From NCBI GenBank assembly GCA_009778535.1, contig WRJP01000042.1, positions 1 to 12,925 of the forward strand: DNA of 12,925 nt. Reading direction: 5' to 3'. The notes under the pieces were generated by a model, which did not search any database, had not been told where the DNA came from, and saw nothing but the letters and a program-made list of their open reading frames with translations. Below, piece after piece: positions 1 through 7,427 of this stretch. The DNA comes from Propionibacteriaceae bacterium. GTDB taxonomy: Bacteria; Actinomycetota; Actinomycetes; Propionibacteriales; Propionibacteriaceae. Numbering within the stretch: position 1 is the first letter of the stretch; each line of letters starts with the position of its first letter. Position numbers and translations under genes: made by a program.

Positions 1-96
1 GAAGCAGCATTTGGTATAGACGCGACGACCTTCCCTGGCTAGTCACCTTTAAATCGCGGGGATCTGGTCCAAGTAGAAGTTAAACAAGAACGTGAC

Positions 97-141
97 TTTC
101 GAGTTATGGATCCTGCGACACTGCTACGCAGTGCGACAGGA
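97..141. repeat. Hairpin-forming intergenic repeat, copy A
   Basis: Positions 97-118 match 1099-1120 in 20 of 22 bases; both copies contain ATGGATCCTGCGA. In this copy 111-141 can fold as a hairpin: TCCTG (111-115) pairs with CAGGA (137-141), CACTGC (119-124) pairs with GCAGTG (128-133), with a symmetric CGA/CGA internal loop and a TAC apex. A shorter related segment precedes it (GTTAAACAAGAA at 79-90, compare 1151-1162). No T-run follows, so it does not look like an intrinsic terminator. It is probably a member of a dispersed structured intergenic repeat family; this is inference from the copies inside the window only. Confidence 0.55.
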
Positions 142-249
142 TGACAAATAAGGAGGTGTGTTCTTTATTGTCATGGAGCGGCTGCAACTCGCATCCATCG
201 ACTTTCCCTCGTGGTAAATCCTTGTGAGATGGTTGGAGAAGGGGTTGAA

Positions 250-280
250 ACGTGACAGGTCGTACCGCCCCGTGTCACGT
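250..280. promoter_or_regulatory. Inverted repeat upstream of the first gene, possible operator
   Basis: ACGTGACA (250-257) and TGTCACGT (273-280) are perfect inverted arms separated by 15 nt. The right arm is followed by a second GTGTCAC, giving the tandem GTGTCACGTGTCAC (271-285 region) centred on CACGTG. The site lies 45 nt upstream of the start codon at 325, a place where a repressor or activator could act. No cognate regulator can be identified from this window. Confidence 0.35.
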
Positions 281-312
281 GTCACTGCTATCACGTTGAT
301 AAATCAGGACGG

Positions 313-318
313 TAAAAT
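313..318 (+). promoter_or_regulatory. -10 box of a probably leaderless gene
   Basis: TAAAAT matches the TATAAT consensus at 5 of 6 positions and lies 6 nt before the ATG at 325, so transcription would begin at or next to the start codon. No Shine-Dalgarno sequence precedes the ATG, which agrees with leaderless translation, common in actinobacteria. A convincing -35 hexamer is not visible at 17 nt spacing. Confidence 0.4.
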
Positions 319-324
319 GAGGGC

Positions 325-1086
325 ATGTGCGCAGAACTGGTATCGGGTTTAGGGATGGAATATCCGCTGGTCTATACCGACGAGTTTGGGACTGTCAAAA
401 CCTCGTGTCACAGCGATGGTCACGGTTTCATGTTCCAACTGCGTGGTCGTACGTTTCGTGGACAGTCTTTCGACTGCCTGTATGTCGACGGCTGCGAGAT
501 GGCCGACCTGCCACCACAGGAGTTCTCCGTCAAAAAGATCTGGAGCGAGCACAACAATTGCTACGATGGCGATCTCGAAGGCAAGTTCACCATCACCTTG
601 CCTCTAAGAATCCTTGGGGCAACAGAACCAGCGGGGAAGCTCATGTTGAGTTTCGACCACCGCAACAACTACGTCGTTGATGGGATTCTTACACTCGACG
701 GTGTCACTTACACGCAAACTTCCCAAGCCGGATATGGTTATGTAGAAGACGTCCTGATCGGCTTGGAATGTCAACTTCCAGCAGGTGTGCTTCTTGCCTG
801 CTGCTTGACTTGTCGCTGGTCACATTTCCATCCTTTAGGCTACGGCTGCATTGGCTACCTAGGTTGCTTAGTGGACTGGCCGAGTGCTGCCACCATATCA
901 AGCGACACCGATGTTGAATGGGCTTGGCACTACGCCCAAGAACAAAACCAGTTCCAATACGCACAAGAAACCTGGCAGTGTCCACGATTCCAACTCGTTC
1001 AACCAGGCGAGTTCGGCTACCTAGATTATGCCTACCACCGCTTTGACCCGAAACATCCGCGCTCACCAACACGCAGCAACCCCTGA
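325..1086 (+). CDS. Cysteine-containing protein of unknown function (DUF6304-like)
   Basis: A 253-residue predicted soluble protein with no signal peptide or membrane segment. The most distinctive stretch lies at residues 139-181: a segment reading YVEDVLIGLECQLPAG, followed by a cluster with cysteines at 159, 160, 163, 175 and 181 and an aromatic/glycine-rich HFHPLGYGCIGYLG. The CxxxC-like spacing followed by aromatic residues and glycines recalls the uncharacterised DUF6304 family as I remember it; the match was not searched and the function of that family is unknown to me. The cysteines could bind a metal, but this is inference. The ATG at 325 was kept because it directly follows a -10 box; ATG at codon 11 is an alternative. 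The gene stands alone on the plus strand, converges with helY, and is flanked by copies of an intergenic hairpin repeat, which raises the possibility of acquisition as a unit. Confidence 0.6.
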   Translation: MCAELVSGLGMEYPLVYTDEFGTVKTSCHSDGHGFMFQLRGRTFRGQSFDCLYVDGCEMADLPPQEFSVKKIWSEHNNCYDGDLEGKFTITLPLRILGATEPAGKLMLSFDHRNNYVVDGILTLDGVTYTQTSQAGYGYVEDVLIGLECQLPAGVLLACCLTCRWSHFHPLGYGCIGYLGCLVDWPSAATISSDTDVEWAWHYAQEQNQFQYAQETWQCPRFQLVQPGEFGYLDYAYHRFDPKHPRSPTRSNP

Positions 1087-1098
1087 TTCTTTTTGTCA

Positions 1099-1150
1099 TT
1101 TCGTGTAATGGATCCTGCGATTTACACGCAGGAAGACTACTTAAGGGTTA
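1099..1150. repeat. Hairpin-forming intergenic repeat, copy B
   Basis: Positions 1099-1120 repeat 97-118 (20 of 22 identical). TCCTGCG (1113-1119) and CGCAGGA (1127-1133) form a perfect 7-bp stem with the 7-nt loop ATTTACA. The 3' part, CGCAGGAAGACTACTTAAGG and four more bases (1127-1150), recurs almost unchanged at 1223-1246. The element lies in the convergent space between the first gene and helY and might help end transcription from either side, but there is no T-tract after the stem. Confidence 0.6.
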
Positions 1151-1188
1151 GTGAAACAAGAATAAATCACTTCGTGCAAAGCGTCTGT

Positions 1189-1246
1189 GCTGCGGACTGC
1201 GCATAGTCGCAGCGTCGCAGTACGCAGGAAGACTATTAAGGGGTTA
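1189..1246. repeat. Hairpin-forming intergenic repeat, copy C, overlapping the helY stop codon
   Basis: CGCAGGAAGACTATTAAGG plus GGTTA (1223-1246) is a near copy of 1127-1150, differing by small shifts around the TTAAGG core. Immediately before it, GCTGCGGACT (1189-1198) pairs with AGTCGCAGC (1205-1213) around a GCGCAT loop with one bulged G; an alternative pairing joins ACTGCG (1196-1201) with CGCAGT (1216-1221). The last three bases (1244-1246) are the helY stop codon on the minus strand, so the repeat abuts or supplies the gene's end. Confidence 0.55.
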
Positions 1247-3385
1247 ATCCTCGTAGTCGATATCGACAACGCCGCGGCGAATCATGCCCACGGCTTCGCG
1301 CGCGGTGGCTCGCAAGTCAGAGCTAGCATCAGCGATTTGACCCAGTGCGTCGATCACCTGCCGGGCGTTTCGCACAAAATCTCCGGCGGTGAGTTCACTG
1401 TCTTCCAGCACTTCGCCCAAAGGTCTACCGCAAGCCCAGTCAAAGACGACCTCGGCAAAACCTATATCGGGTTCCGGCGGGGTAGGCAGTCTATTTTCGC
1501 GCTCAAGTAGGCTGATTTCACGCCAAATACTACGCAGCCCAGCTTGCGCTTTCTCACTGGCGCGATCTGGCATCCGCTGTTGCACCCGTTTTTCTTTGCG
1601 GGCTTCATAAACGGCAGTTGAAACCACCGCCGCCAGTTGCGGCGGGGTTAAACCTGCGAGCAATCCAGCTCGGATAGCCTCCACAATTACCAAATCAAGT
1701 TCGGAATGCACCCTTGAAAGCATTCTGCCTAGATCAGTAACTTCGTTTCCGCCCGAGCTCAGATAACCTAACGATTCCAACACCGTACAGATTCGCTCGA
1801 ACCGTGCCACGATGGTGTTAGTACGTGAACGGGTGCGGATCGGCTGGGCGCTGCTGCGCTTCGACCTCCGAGCGTAGCGCTCCACAACAGCGTCGGCCTG
1901 GTACTGCGCGAAAGACTGCTCCAACAAGGCACGGGCACGCTCCTTGCCCACAGTTGCCACCAGATTCACCGCCATATTGTAGGTTGGTTTGAATGAGGAA
2001 CGCAGCGGATAAGTACGTTTAGAGGCCAACCCTGCCAACGCTCTAGGGTCGAGTCCGGGAGTCCAACTCACAATCGCGTGGCCTTCCACGTCGATGCCCC
2101 GCCGTCCAGCACGTCCAGTCAACTGGGTATATTCCCCTGGAGTAATGTCAGCGTGGCTTTCCCCGTTGTATTTAACCAACTTCTCCAACACCACTGATTT
2201 TGCCGGCATATTTATGCCCAATGCCAAGGTTTCGGTGGCAAAAACCACTTTCACCAACCCACGGACGAAGCCCTCCTCAACGGCTGCTTTGAATGCGGGC
2301 AGCAATCCGGCATGGTGGGCAGCGATGCCGAAGCGAAATGCGTCAAAGAAACTGTCGTAACCCAACGCCGTTAAATCTACAGCGTTGATGAATTGGGTAT
2401 GGCGATACGCTATCGCTTCGAGTTCTGCACGTTCTACGGCGTTAGTGAGCCGCAGCCCCGAACGCATCATTTGTGAAACGGCGCTGTCGCAGCCTTGGCG
2501 AGAAAATATGAAGTAGATCGCAGGCAGCAAACCCTCAGCTTCCAACTTCTCGACCGTTGCGTCGCGGCGCGGCACTAACTTGGCGTTTGCATTATTTCGG
2601 TCACGATCAGCACCGCCGCCAAAACGTCCAGACCCGTAGTTGGTGCGTCTACCTTTGCCCGAACGTCCACGCGGCATCCTAGCATCGTCCCGCAAGGCTT
2701 TGGACTCGCGTTTAGCCAGTTGCAGCAAGGCAGGATTCACGTCGTGGTCACTGGTTTCACCAAACAGGTCATACAACGTTCGTGCGGCCATCACATGCTG
2801 AAATAACGGCACCGGACGCCGTTCTGCAAGCACCACGAGAGTATTTCCGCGCACTTCATCCAGCCATGCACCGAATTCCTCAGCGTTACTTACTGTCGCT
2901 GAGAGCGCGATGAGTTGCACCGCCGCCGACAAGGTGATTATCACTTCCTCCCAGACCGCTCCTCGTAAGCGGTCGGCGAGGTAATGCACTTCGTCAAGGA
3001 CAACGTAGCCAAGATTTTCCAGCGTTGACGACTTCTGATAGATCATGTTGCGCAGTACTTCAGTAGTCATAACCACGATCGGCGCCGACGAATTGATCGA
3101 CAGATCGCCGGTCAACAAACCGACATTGTCGTCGCCATGGCGCAGGCTCAGATCGTGAAATTTCTGGTTGCTGAGAGCCTTGATTGGAGTGGTGTAGAAG
3201 CATTTCTTGGAAGCTTTCAATGCCATGAAACACCCGAACTCCCCCACGATCGTCTTTCCGGCTCCAGTGGGAGCGGCAACGAGAACGTCGCGTCCGTCAG
3301 CTACCGCTTTACAGGCATCAAACTGGAACTCATCGAGTGGGAAATGGTAGCCATTTGCAAATTCCGCTAGCTGATCAGTGCTCAC
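1244..3385 (-). CDS. helY: Ski2/Mtr4-like DEVH-box helicase, HelY type, shortened
   Basis: A 713-residue superfamily 2 helicase predicted to unwind RNA or DNA in the cytoplasm with ATP. Visible motifs: Q-motif region FPLDEFQ (15-21), Walker A APTGAGKT (38-45), DEVH (131-134), SAT (162-164), motif V ATETLALGINMPAK (383-396) and motif VI QLTGRAGRRG (421-430), then a C-terminal helical domain (about 525-713). Residues 238-266 form a basic RG/G-rich linker. HelY proteins of this group are usually near 900 residues; here the ratchet region (to about 500) passes through a short basic linker (505-522) straight into the final helical part, so the arch-type insertion seems absent. The start is GTG at 3385, inside a 4-nt GTGA overlap with the upstream lipid kinase stop, so the two are translationally coupled. 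Its place downstream of pafBC matches other actinobacteria. The family call is firm; the exact substrate is unknown. Confidence 0.9.
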   Translation of the reverse strand: MSTDQLAEFANGYHFPLDEFQFDACKAVADGRDVLVAAPTGAGKTIVGEFGCFMALKASKKCFYTTPIKALSNQKFHDLSLRHGDDNVGLLTGDLSINSSAPIVVMTTEVLRNMIYQKSSTLENLGYVVLDEVHYLADRLRGAVWEEVIITLSAAVQLIALSATVSNAEEFGAWLDEVRGNTLVVLAERRPVPLFQHVMAARTLYDLFGETSDHDVNPALLQLAKRESKALRDDARMPRGRSGKGRRTNYGSGRFGGGADRDRNNANAKLVPRRDATVEKLEAEGLLPAIYFIFSRQGCDSAVSQMMRSGLRLTNAVERAELEAIAYRHTQFINAVDLTALGYDSFFDAFRFGIAAHHAGLLPAFKAAVEEGFVRGLVKVVFATETLALGINMPAKSVVLEKLVKYNGESHADITPGEYTQLTGRAGRRGIDVEGHAIVSWTPGLDPRALAGLASKRTYPLRSSFKPTYNMAVNLVATVGKERARALLEQSFAQYQADAVVERYARRSKRSSAQPIRTRSRTNTIVARFERICTVLESLGYLSSGGNEVTDLGRMLSRVHSELDLVIVEAIRAGLLAGLTPPQLAAVVSTAVYEARKEKRVQQRMPDRASEKAQAGLRSIWREISLLERENRLPTPPEPDIGFAEVVFDWACGRPLGEVLEDSELTAGDFVRNARQVIDALGQIADASSDLRATAREAVGMIRRGVVDIDYED

Positions 3386-4335
3386 GGCAGATAAACCCGC
3401 AGCGCATTGGGAACGGCTCGTAGTGTGATCGGCACTTCTCCGATGTTTTCGCCATCTGCCATTGCCAACAGCCCATCGCCGTCAACAACAACTTCTGCAG
3501 CTCGCAGTAACTGAACTGCCGGATCTTTCACAAAACCACCGGTAAACATAGCCGGAAGCAGCCGCAGCAACGTCGCCCGCGAAACCGGATTGATGATCGT
3601 GATGTCCAGCAGTCCGTCGCGCACATCAGCATTGGGGCAACCCTGCATCCCGCCGCCAAAAAAACCAGCATTGCCGATGCAAACGAACATTGCAGTTTGT
3701 TCCAAAGGTTCACCGTCAATCAGAAGCCGGTAATTAACAGGCTCGAAAATGCTCAACTCTGCTAAAGCTGCCCAAGCGTAGCTGAGTGAACCCAGAGTGA
3801 ATTTCATCCGGTTAACCCGATCGTTAACTCGCGCGTCATACCCCGAACTCAGAATCGAGCCTGCGAAACGCGTGTGTGCTCCATTGGCAAGTTTTCCAGT
3901 CAATTCCATGAGGTCGATGGAGTCGATATTGCCCTTGGTTATGACATCCACTGCCGCATTCGCCCCAGCCGGTATTCCCAGACCACGGCAGAAGTCATTC
4001 CCAGAACCCGCCGGAATCAACCCCAGCGGAATCTGAGTGCCAGCGCAGGCATTCAATCCCAGATGCATCATGCCGTCGCCGCCCATCACCAACAACGAAT
4101 CTGGCCTGCGTCCTTCCACTAACTCGCGGGCAGCCTCCACCACGCCAATGCAGCGCAATCTAGCTTCGGCATAACTGGAAGTTTGATAGAGCCGAAGATT
4201 TACACCTGGCATCATTTCTAGCAGTGCTGTCGTAACTGCGGGTAGTTGCTTTTTAGCTTTTCCGTGACCGGCGCTGGGATTAACCACCAAACTCAAGGTG
4301 GCTCCGTCATATTCAAAACTCACGCATTTTCCCAA
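3382..4335 (-). CDS. Diacylglycerol kinase-like lipid kinase (YegS/DgkB family)
   Basis: A 317-residue (or 313) protein with the diacylglycerol kinase catalytic fold: NPSAGHG near residues 19-25, the nucleotide-binding GGDG at 85-88 and PAGSGNDF at 108-115. Members phosphorylate diacylglycerol or related lipids with ATP at the membrane surface, recycling lipid in phospholipid turnover; the lipid specificity cannot be read from sequence. The longest frame starts with TTG at 4335, immediately after the stop of the TatA-like gene. GTG at 4323 (codon 5) is preceded by GGGAAAA at a usable distance and may be the real start. It overlaps helY by 4 nt at its 3' end. In the actinobacterial pafBC-tatAC-helY order known from mycobacteria, this gene occupies the position where tatC would lie. 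Confidence 0.85.
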   Translation of the reverse strand: MGKCVSFEYDGATLSLVVNPSAGHGKAKKQLPAVTTALLEMMPGVNLRLYQTSSYAEARLRCIGVVEAARELVEGRRPDSLLVMGGDGMMHLGLNACAGTQIPLGLIPAGSGNDFCRGLGIPAGANAAVDVITKGNIDSIDLMELTGKLANGAHTRFAGSILSSGYDARVNDRVNRMKFTLGSLSYAWAALAELSIFEPVNYRLLIDGEPLEQTAMFVCIGNAGFFGGGMQGCPNADVRDGLLDITIINPVSRATLLRLLPAMFTGGFVKDPAVQLLRAAEVVVDGDGLLAMADGENIGEVPITLRAVPNALRVYLP

Positions 4336-4536
4336 TCAGATGTCGTCATCGAACATCGACGAAACGACGGGTAGCTGCTGCGAATCAGTCGAGTTATTGG
4401 GTGCATCCTGGCTTCCTTTTCGCTCACGATGAGTTTCTTCATCGGGTTTTCCAATTCCTGGAAGCCTTGAACCAGCAAAGATCAGCACCGCAACGAGGAG
4501 CAGAATCAGCCATGCCCATCCGCCTAAACTGGTCAT
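4336..4536 (-). CDS. TatA-like single-pass membrane protein
   Basis: A 66-residue protein with an N-terminal hydrophobic helix (GGWAWLILLLVAVLIFAG) followed by SRLPGIGK, which resembles the TatA hallmark of a short helix, FG and K(K/R)LP. TatA forms the pore-like part of the twin-arginine translocase. Two features are unusual: the canonical FG pair is replaced by FAG with shifted spacing, and the expected amphipathic helix after LP is replaced by a polar, acidic tail ending MFDDDI. The position after pafC also matches tatA in mycobacteria. I chose ATG at 4536 because GAGGAA lies about 10 nt upstream; a TTG at 4557 would add seven residues and overlap the previous gene. No tatC is present in the window, so Tat function is doubtful. 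Confidence 0.6.
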   Translation of the reverse strand: MTSLGGWAWLILLLVAVLIFAGSRLPGIGKPDEETHRERKGSQDAPNNSTDSQQLPVVSSMFDDDI

Positions 4537-4549
4537 CGCAAACCATTCC

Positions 4550-4732
4550 TCACTCAACGTCGGCAGTTAGCGAGACTTGGCTGACCAACTCGCCTAGCTC
4601 TTGGGCTCGGGTACCTAACATTTGGATTTCAGAAAAAAGATCGGCTGCTTTGTGGCTGAGCCAGATTGCGTGGAAGATCAACATGACCAAACCAGCAAAT
4701 GCAATGCCTAAAAAGACCCAAATCCACACCAC
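4550..4732 (-). CDS. Small single-pass membrane protein, unknown function
   Basis: A 60-residue protein with one N-terminal membrane helix (about residues 2-27, WIWVFLGIAFAGLVMLIFHAIW) and a short cytoplasmic-type tail rich in leucine and glutamate (SEIQMLGTRAQELGELVSQV) that could form a helix or coiled coil. It sits 9 nt after the pafC stop and 13 nt before the TatA-like ATG, so it is part of the same operon. The start is GTG at 4732, one of two consecutive GTG codons, with only a weak TAAGG ribosome site. I do not recognise the family. Its composition and tight packing in the operon support that it is real. Confidence 0.6.
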   Translation of the reverse strand: MVWIWVFLGIAFAGLVMLIFHAIWLSHKAADLFSEIQMLGTRAQELGELVSQVSLTADVE

Positions 4733-4741
4733 GAGCTAACC

Positions 4742-5683
4742 TTACCGCACCTGATATGCCGAAAGTGTTTCGCGCGCACTTTGTTTTGCTGATGCTAGTG
4801 CCGCAGGGTTCGACACCCGCTTTACCTGATCTCCTAGACGCAGCAGCAACCCATTCAGCCAACGCGGATCGGCTACCAGCATTCGGAAAATCCAGCCATC
4901 GGGCGTTCTTTCGCTTGAACGCATCGGGTAATACTCGCCAATCCAACCTACAGCAGCGCTCACTTCCAGTTCGATTTCGACAGCGTCGGTGAGTTGCTCA
5001 AGCCATCCTGAATCGAACGGCGGAGGCTCTCCCGGATCACAGGTAGGTTCGTCGGTAATAGCAACTTCAAAAATCCGATCTAAGCGGTAAACCCGCCAGG
5101 AATCGCGTTGGGAACTCCACGCCTGTAGGTAGCCAAAGCCGTCGCGTGTCAATATCCGTACTGGTTCGACGATGGGAGTGGTCGTACCAGTATGTGAAGC
5201 AGCAGCGTAGGTTAGCTGCACTGAACGCTTTTCACGAATAGCCGCCAATAGCGCCGTCCGCAGGTCTGAAGTACCTGCTTGAGCATGGACAGCGATCTGC
5301 GCGCTGGAGTTTTGCGTGGCAGTGAGCTTATGTAACGCCGATCTTGCCGCGGCCGAACTTTCCGTGTCCGCAATTTCTGCTATGGCTTGGAGGGCGACGA
5401 TCAGACTCGAAGCCTCATCTGGAGTGAATCGCATGGGACGAGCCAAAAAATCAGCGTTGCTGAAAACAATGGTGCCCGTTTCCAAGGCTTCTTGATCAAT
5501 CTCAAATAGGTCGCCGAAAAAACCTCCAGGTAGTCCACAAAACAGTAAAACGTTTAGGTCATTCAGCAGTTGTTTCTTCGTCACTGAAAAAAACGCGGCA
5601 GTCTCCCCCAGGTCTGCAACACCAACTTTTTGCAGATAGGGAACCAATGCTAATAGCCGGGTGACCTGCGCGTTGGAAGTCAT
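4742..5683 (-). CDS. pafC: WYL-domain transcriptional regulator PafC
   Basis: A 313-residue regulator. It begins with a winged-helix-like segment (residues 1-55, including LVPYLQKVGVADLGETAAFF) and continues with a WYL domain in which YLQAWSSQRDSWRVYRLDRI is the typical core, followed by the WCX C-terminal region. In mycobacteria PafB and PafC form a heterodimer that activates the LexA/RecA-independent DNA-damage regulon; the WYL domain is thought to sense a nucleic-acid-type ligand. The start used here, ATG at 5683, overlaps the pafB stop by 4 nt (ATGA); the frame is open upstream to 5773 but that extension would overlap pafB. PafC is translated directly after PafB, as expected for partners, and the small membrane protein gene follows closely. 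Confidence 0.88.
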   Translation of the reverse strand: MTSNAQVTRLLALVPYLQKVGVADLGETAAFFSVTKKQLLNDLNVLLFCGLPGGFFGDLFEIDQEALETGTIVFSNADFLARPMRFTPDEASSLIVALQAIAEIADTESSAAARSALHKLTATQNSSAQIAVHAQAGTSDLRTALLAAIREKRSVQLTYAAASHTGTTTPIVEPVRILTRDGFGYLQAWSSQRDSWRVYRLDRIFEVAITDEPTCDPGEPPPFDSGWLEQLTDAVEIELEVSAAVGWIGEYYPMRSSERTPDGWIFRMLVADPRWLNGLLLRLGDQVKRVSNPAALASAKQSARETLSAYQVR

Positions 5684-6657
5684 TCGACCTCCAAAAATTT
5701 TTGTAAATGCGTAATCACAGCATTTCGTAAACTTTCCGGCTCCAATACGATCACCGCCGCGCCATGTGCGCAAATTTCTGCTGCGAATGTCACGTCACTT
5801 GAATAATCAATGCGATAGGCCGTATATCCAGGCGGCAGCTCAGAATCAGTTTCGACCACTTCACCTCTGCGGCGCAGCATGGGAATCTCGTCACCATCAA
5901 TAGCCAAGATTGCTTCTTGGTCGGCCATCGCAGGCTGAATCAGGGTCAGCAGATTCGTTTTTTCAGGAGTTTCAGGGAAATATGAGCCAGGCTTGCCGAT
6001 GTATTTCACATCCGTTTCGACTCGTGAAAGTTTGTAAACTCTCCCCTGCTGTTTTTCCATATCCAACCCATAGACATACCAAGCTCCGTGACGGTGAGTG
6101 ATTGACCAAGGTTGCAGTTGGCGGGTTTTTTCGTGGTAGCCGAATTCGACTGGAATGCGCGCGATCACTGCCTGCCACATCGCATCAAAGGCTGCTTCCT
6201 TGCCGTCAAGGCTTGGCGTCAGGGCGGCCAAACGCCCAGGATCAGGGTCAGCACCTGCGGCACGGAGTTTCGCTAATGCCAACTTCGTCTGATCTGCTTG
6301 GGTCGCTGCGTCCCAAACCTGGGCTGCGACTCCCAACACGGCGAGTTCTGCGGCATCGAAATCGATGGGCGGTAATTCAAAATCCCCCCGCAGGATGCGG
6401 TACCCGATTTCATTCTGGTTCCAAGGATCGTTGCTTCCGGTTTCCACCGGCAAACCCATTTGGCGTAACTCCTCCTTGTCACGTTCAAACATCTTTTCAA
6501 AAGCCTGCTCGGAATCTAGCAACCGATATTGCTCCAATACCTGACGTATTTCTTTTTTCAGCAAAAAGCGCCTAGCCATCAATAGACAGATAGCCAAATT
6601 CATCAAACGTTCTGATTTTCGCGTTGCCATCTGCGCCAGATTATCAGGCAAGCTCAC
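5680..6657 (-). CDS. pafB: WYL-domain transcriptional regulator PafB
   Basis: A 325-residue regulator (316 from the internal ATG). The N-terminus has the typical MATRKSERLMNLAICLLMARR opening followed by FERDKEELRQMGLPVETG, then a WYL domain with VEFGYHEKTRQLQPWSIT and AWYVYGLDMEKQQGRVYKLS. It is predicted to act with PafC on DNA-damage promoters. The longest start is GTG at 6657; ATG at 6630 gives the start usual for the family and is likely the true one, with GATAAT (6635-6640 region, minus strand) as a possible -10 for a leaderless message. It lies 36 nt downstream of the phosphoribosyltransferase, so it may also be read through from there. Proteasome genes (prcBA, pafA), which precede pafBC in mycobacteria, are not next to it here. 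Confidence 0.88.
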   Translation of the reverse strand: MSLPDNLAQMATRKSERLMNLAICLLMARRFLLKKEIRQVLEQYRLLDSEQAFEKMFERDKEELRQMGLPVETGSNDPWNQNEIGYRILRGDFELPPIDFDAAELAVLGVAAQVWDAATQADQTKLALAKLRAAGADPDPGRLAALTPSLDGKEAAFDAMWQAVIARIPVEFGYHEKTRQLQPWSITHRHGAWYVYGLDMEKQQGRVYKLSRVETDVKYIGKPGSYFPETPEKTNLLTLIQPAMADQEAILAIDGDEIPMLRRRGEVVETDSELPPGYTAYRIDYSSDVTFAAEICAHGAAVIVLEPESLRNAVITHLQKFLEVE

Positions 6658-6693
6658 AGCAAGTGTTGAGGCTGCCTGATATTTACCGAAAAA

Positions 6694-7272
6694 TCAATCG
6701 GCAAAAACTAGTGGGATATGTCCCAGATGCAGAAGCGGAACACCGCGATATTCGTCACGTTCTTCACCTTCGGTTAGTACGCAGGCTGTGAGCACGACTT
6801 GCGAATCGATCGATTCCAGGAAATCAAAAAGCGCGCCCAAGGTAGCGCCGGTAGATACTACGTCGTCTATCAACAGGACACGTTTGCCGCGCAGTCGTTC
6901 CACGTCAGAACTGTCGAAAAATAGCTGCTGCGGAACTCTGGTGGTGATGGACTTAACCGGCACGCTTACTGGGTTCGGCATGTACGCTTTGACGGATTTG
7001 CGTGCTACGACATATTCGTCGAAACCCATACCGACAGCGATTTCATAGGCCAGTGTGATGGCTTTCGCTTCGGGAGTGAGGATCATATCTATCTCATCAC
7101 CAGCGAGTTGTTGGTCTATTTTGGCCAACAGTGCGTGTGCTGCTGCCCTGACCCATTTCACTTTATCTATCAGGACGAACGAGTAAATTCCCAAGTGTTC
7201 ATCTACCCAATTCAGTGGCAGATCAGCTTTGACCCCTTCACCGAGATAAACTCGGTGCGTCTGCTCCGGCAT
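6694..7272 (-). CDS. Purine-type phosphoribosyltransferase
   Basis: A 192-residue type I phosphoribosyltransferase. The PRPP-binding signature VLLIDDVVSTGAT is at residues 132-144, preceded by ARKSVKAYMP (90-99) and a helix region LTPEAKAITLAYEIA, as in adenine/xanthine phosphoribosyltransferases. It would transfer phosphoribose from PRPP to a purine base for salvage; the base used cannot be told from sequence, and a regulatory role of the PurR/Xpt sort is possible. ATG at 7272 has a good ribosome site AAGGAG (7277-7282, minus strand) 4 nt upstream. It leads the core cluster that continues into pafB after 36 nt. Confidence 0.8.
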   Translation of the reverse strand: MPEQTHRVYLGEGVKADLPLNWVDEHLGIYSFVLIDKVKWVRAAAHALLAKIDQQLAGDEIDMILTPEAKAITLAYEIAVGMGFDEYVVARKSVKAYMPNPVSVPVKSITTRVPQQLFFDSSDVERLRGKRVLLIDDVVSTGATLGALFDFLESIDSQVVLTACVLTEGEERDEYRGVPLLHLGHIPLVFAD

Positions 7273-7427
7273 AGTGCTCCTTGAGGCTTCAACACTAAAT
7301 TAATATCCACACCTTACCCCTAAATTGATGCATTATGGGTACTTTGTGCAATCGACGAACAAAGGATGCATTCTTAACTTATCCGCTCGTTGATTGCCCA
7401 GAAATCAATATGCTCAAACAGAGCGCT

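Larger units (their letters stand above)
1..324. other. Left-end gene-poor stretch
   Basis: I see no convincing complete gene here. The stretch holds a hairpin repeat (97-141), a purine-rich stretch AAGGAGG near 150 with no good open frame behind it, a perfect 8-bp inverted repeat (250-280) and a -10-like box (313-318) directly before the first gene. The first 42 bases could be the 3' end of a gene lying outside the window (an open frame ending in TAG at 40-42), but 13 codons are too few to judge. Confidence 0.5.

Noticed and set aside
1..42. 3' end of a gene entering from the left
   Set aside because: Only 13 codons before TAG with no motif; several frames are open over such a short distance.
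704..1099. Minus-strand ORF of 131 codons opposite the first gene
   Set aside because: It is the antisense of the plus-strand gene, has no recognisable motif and no ribosome site.
5684..5773. N-terminal extension of PafC
   Set aside because: It would overlap pafB by about 90 nt and lacks the family's usual start; ATG at 5683 overlaps the pafB stop by 4 nt.
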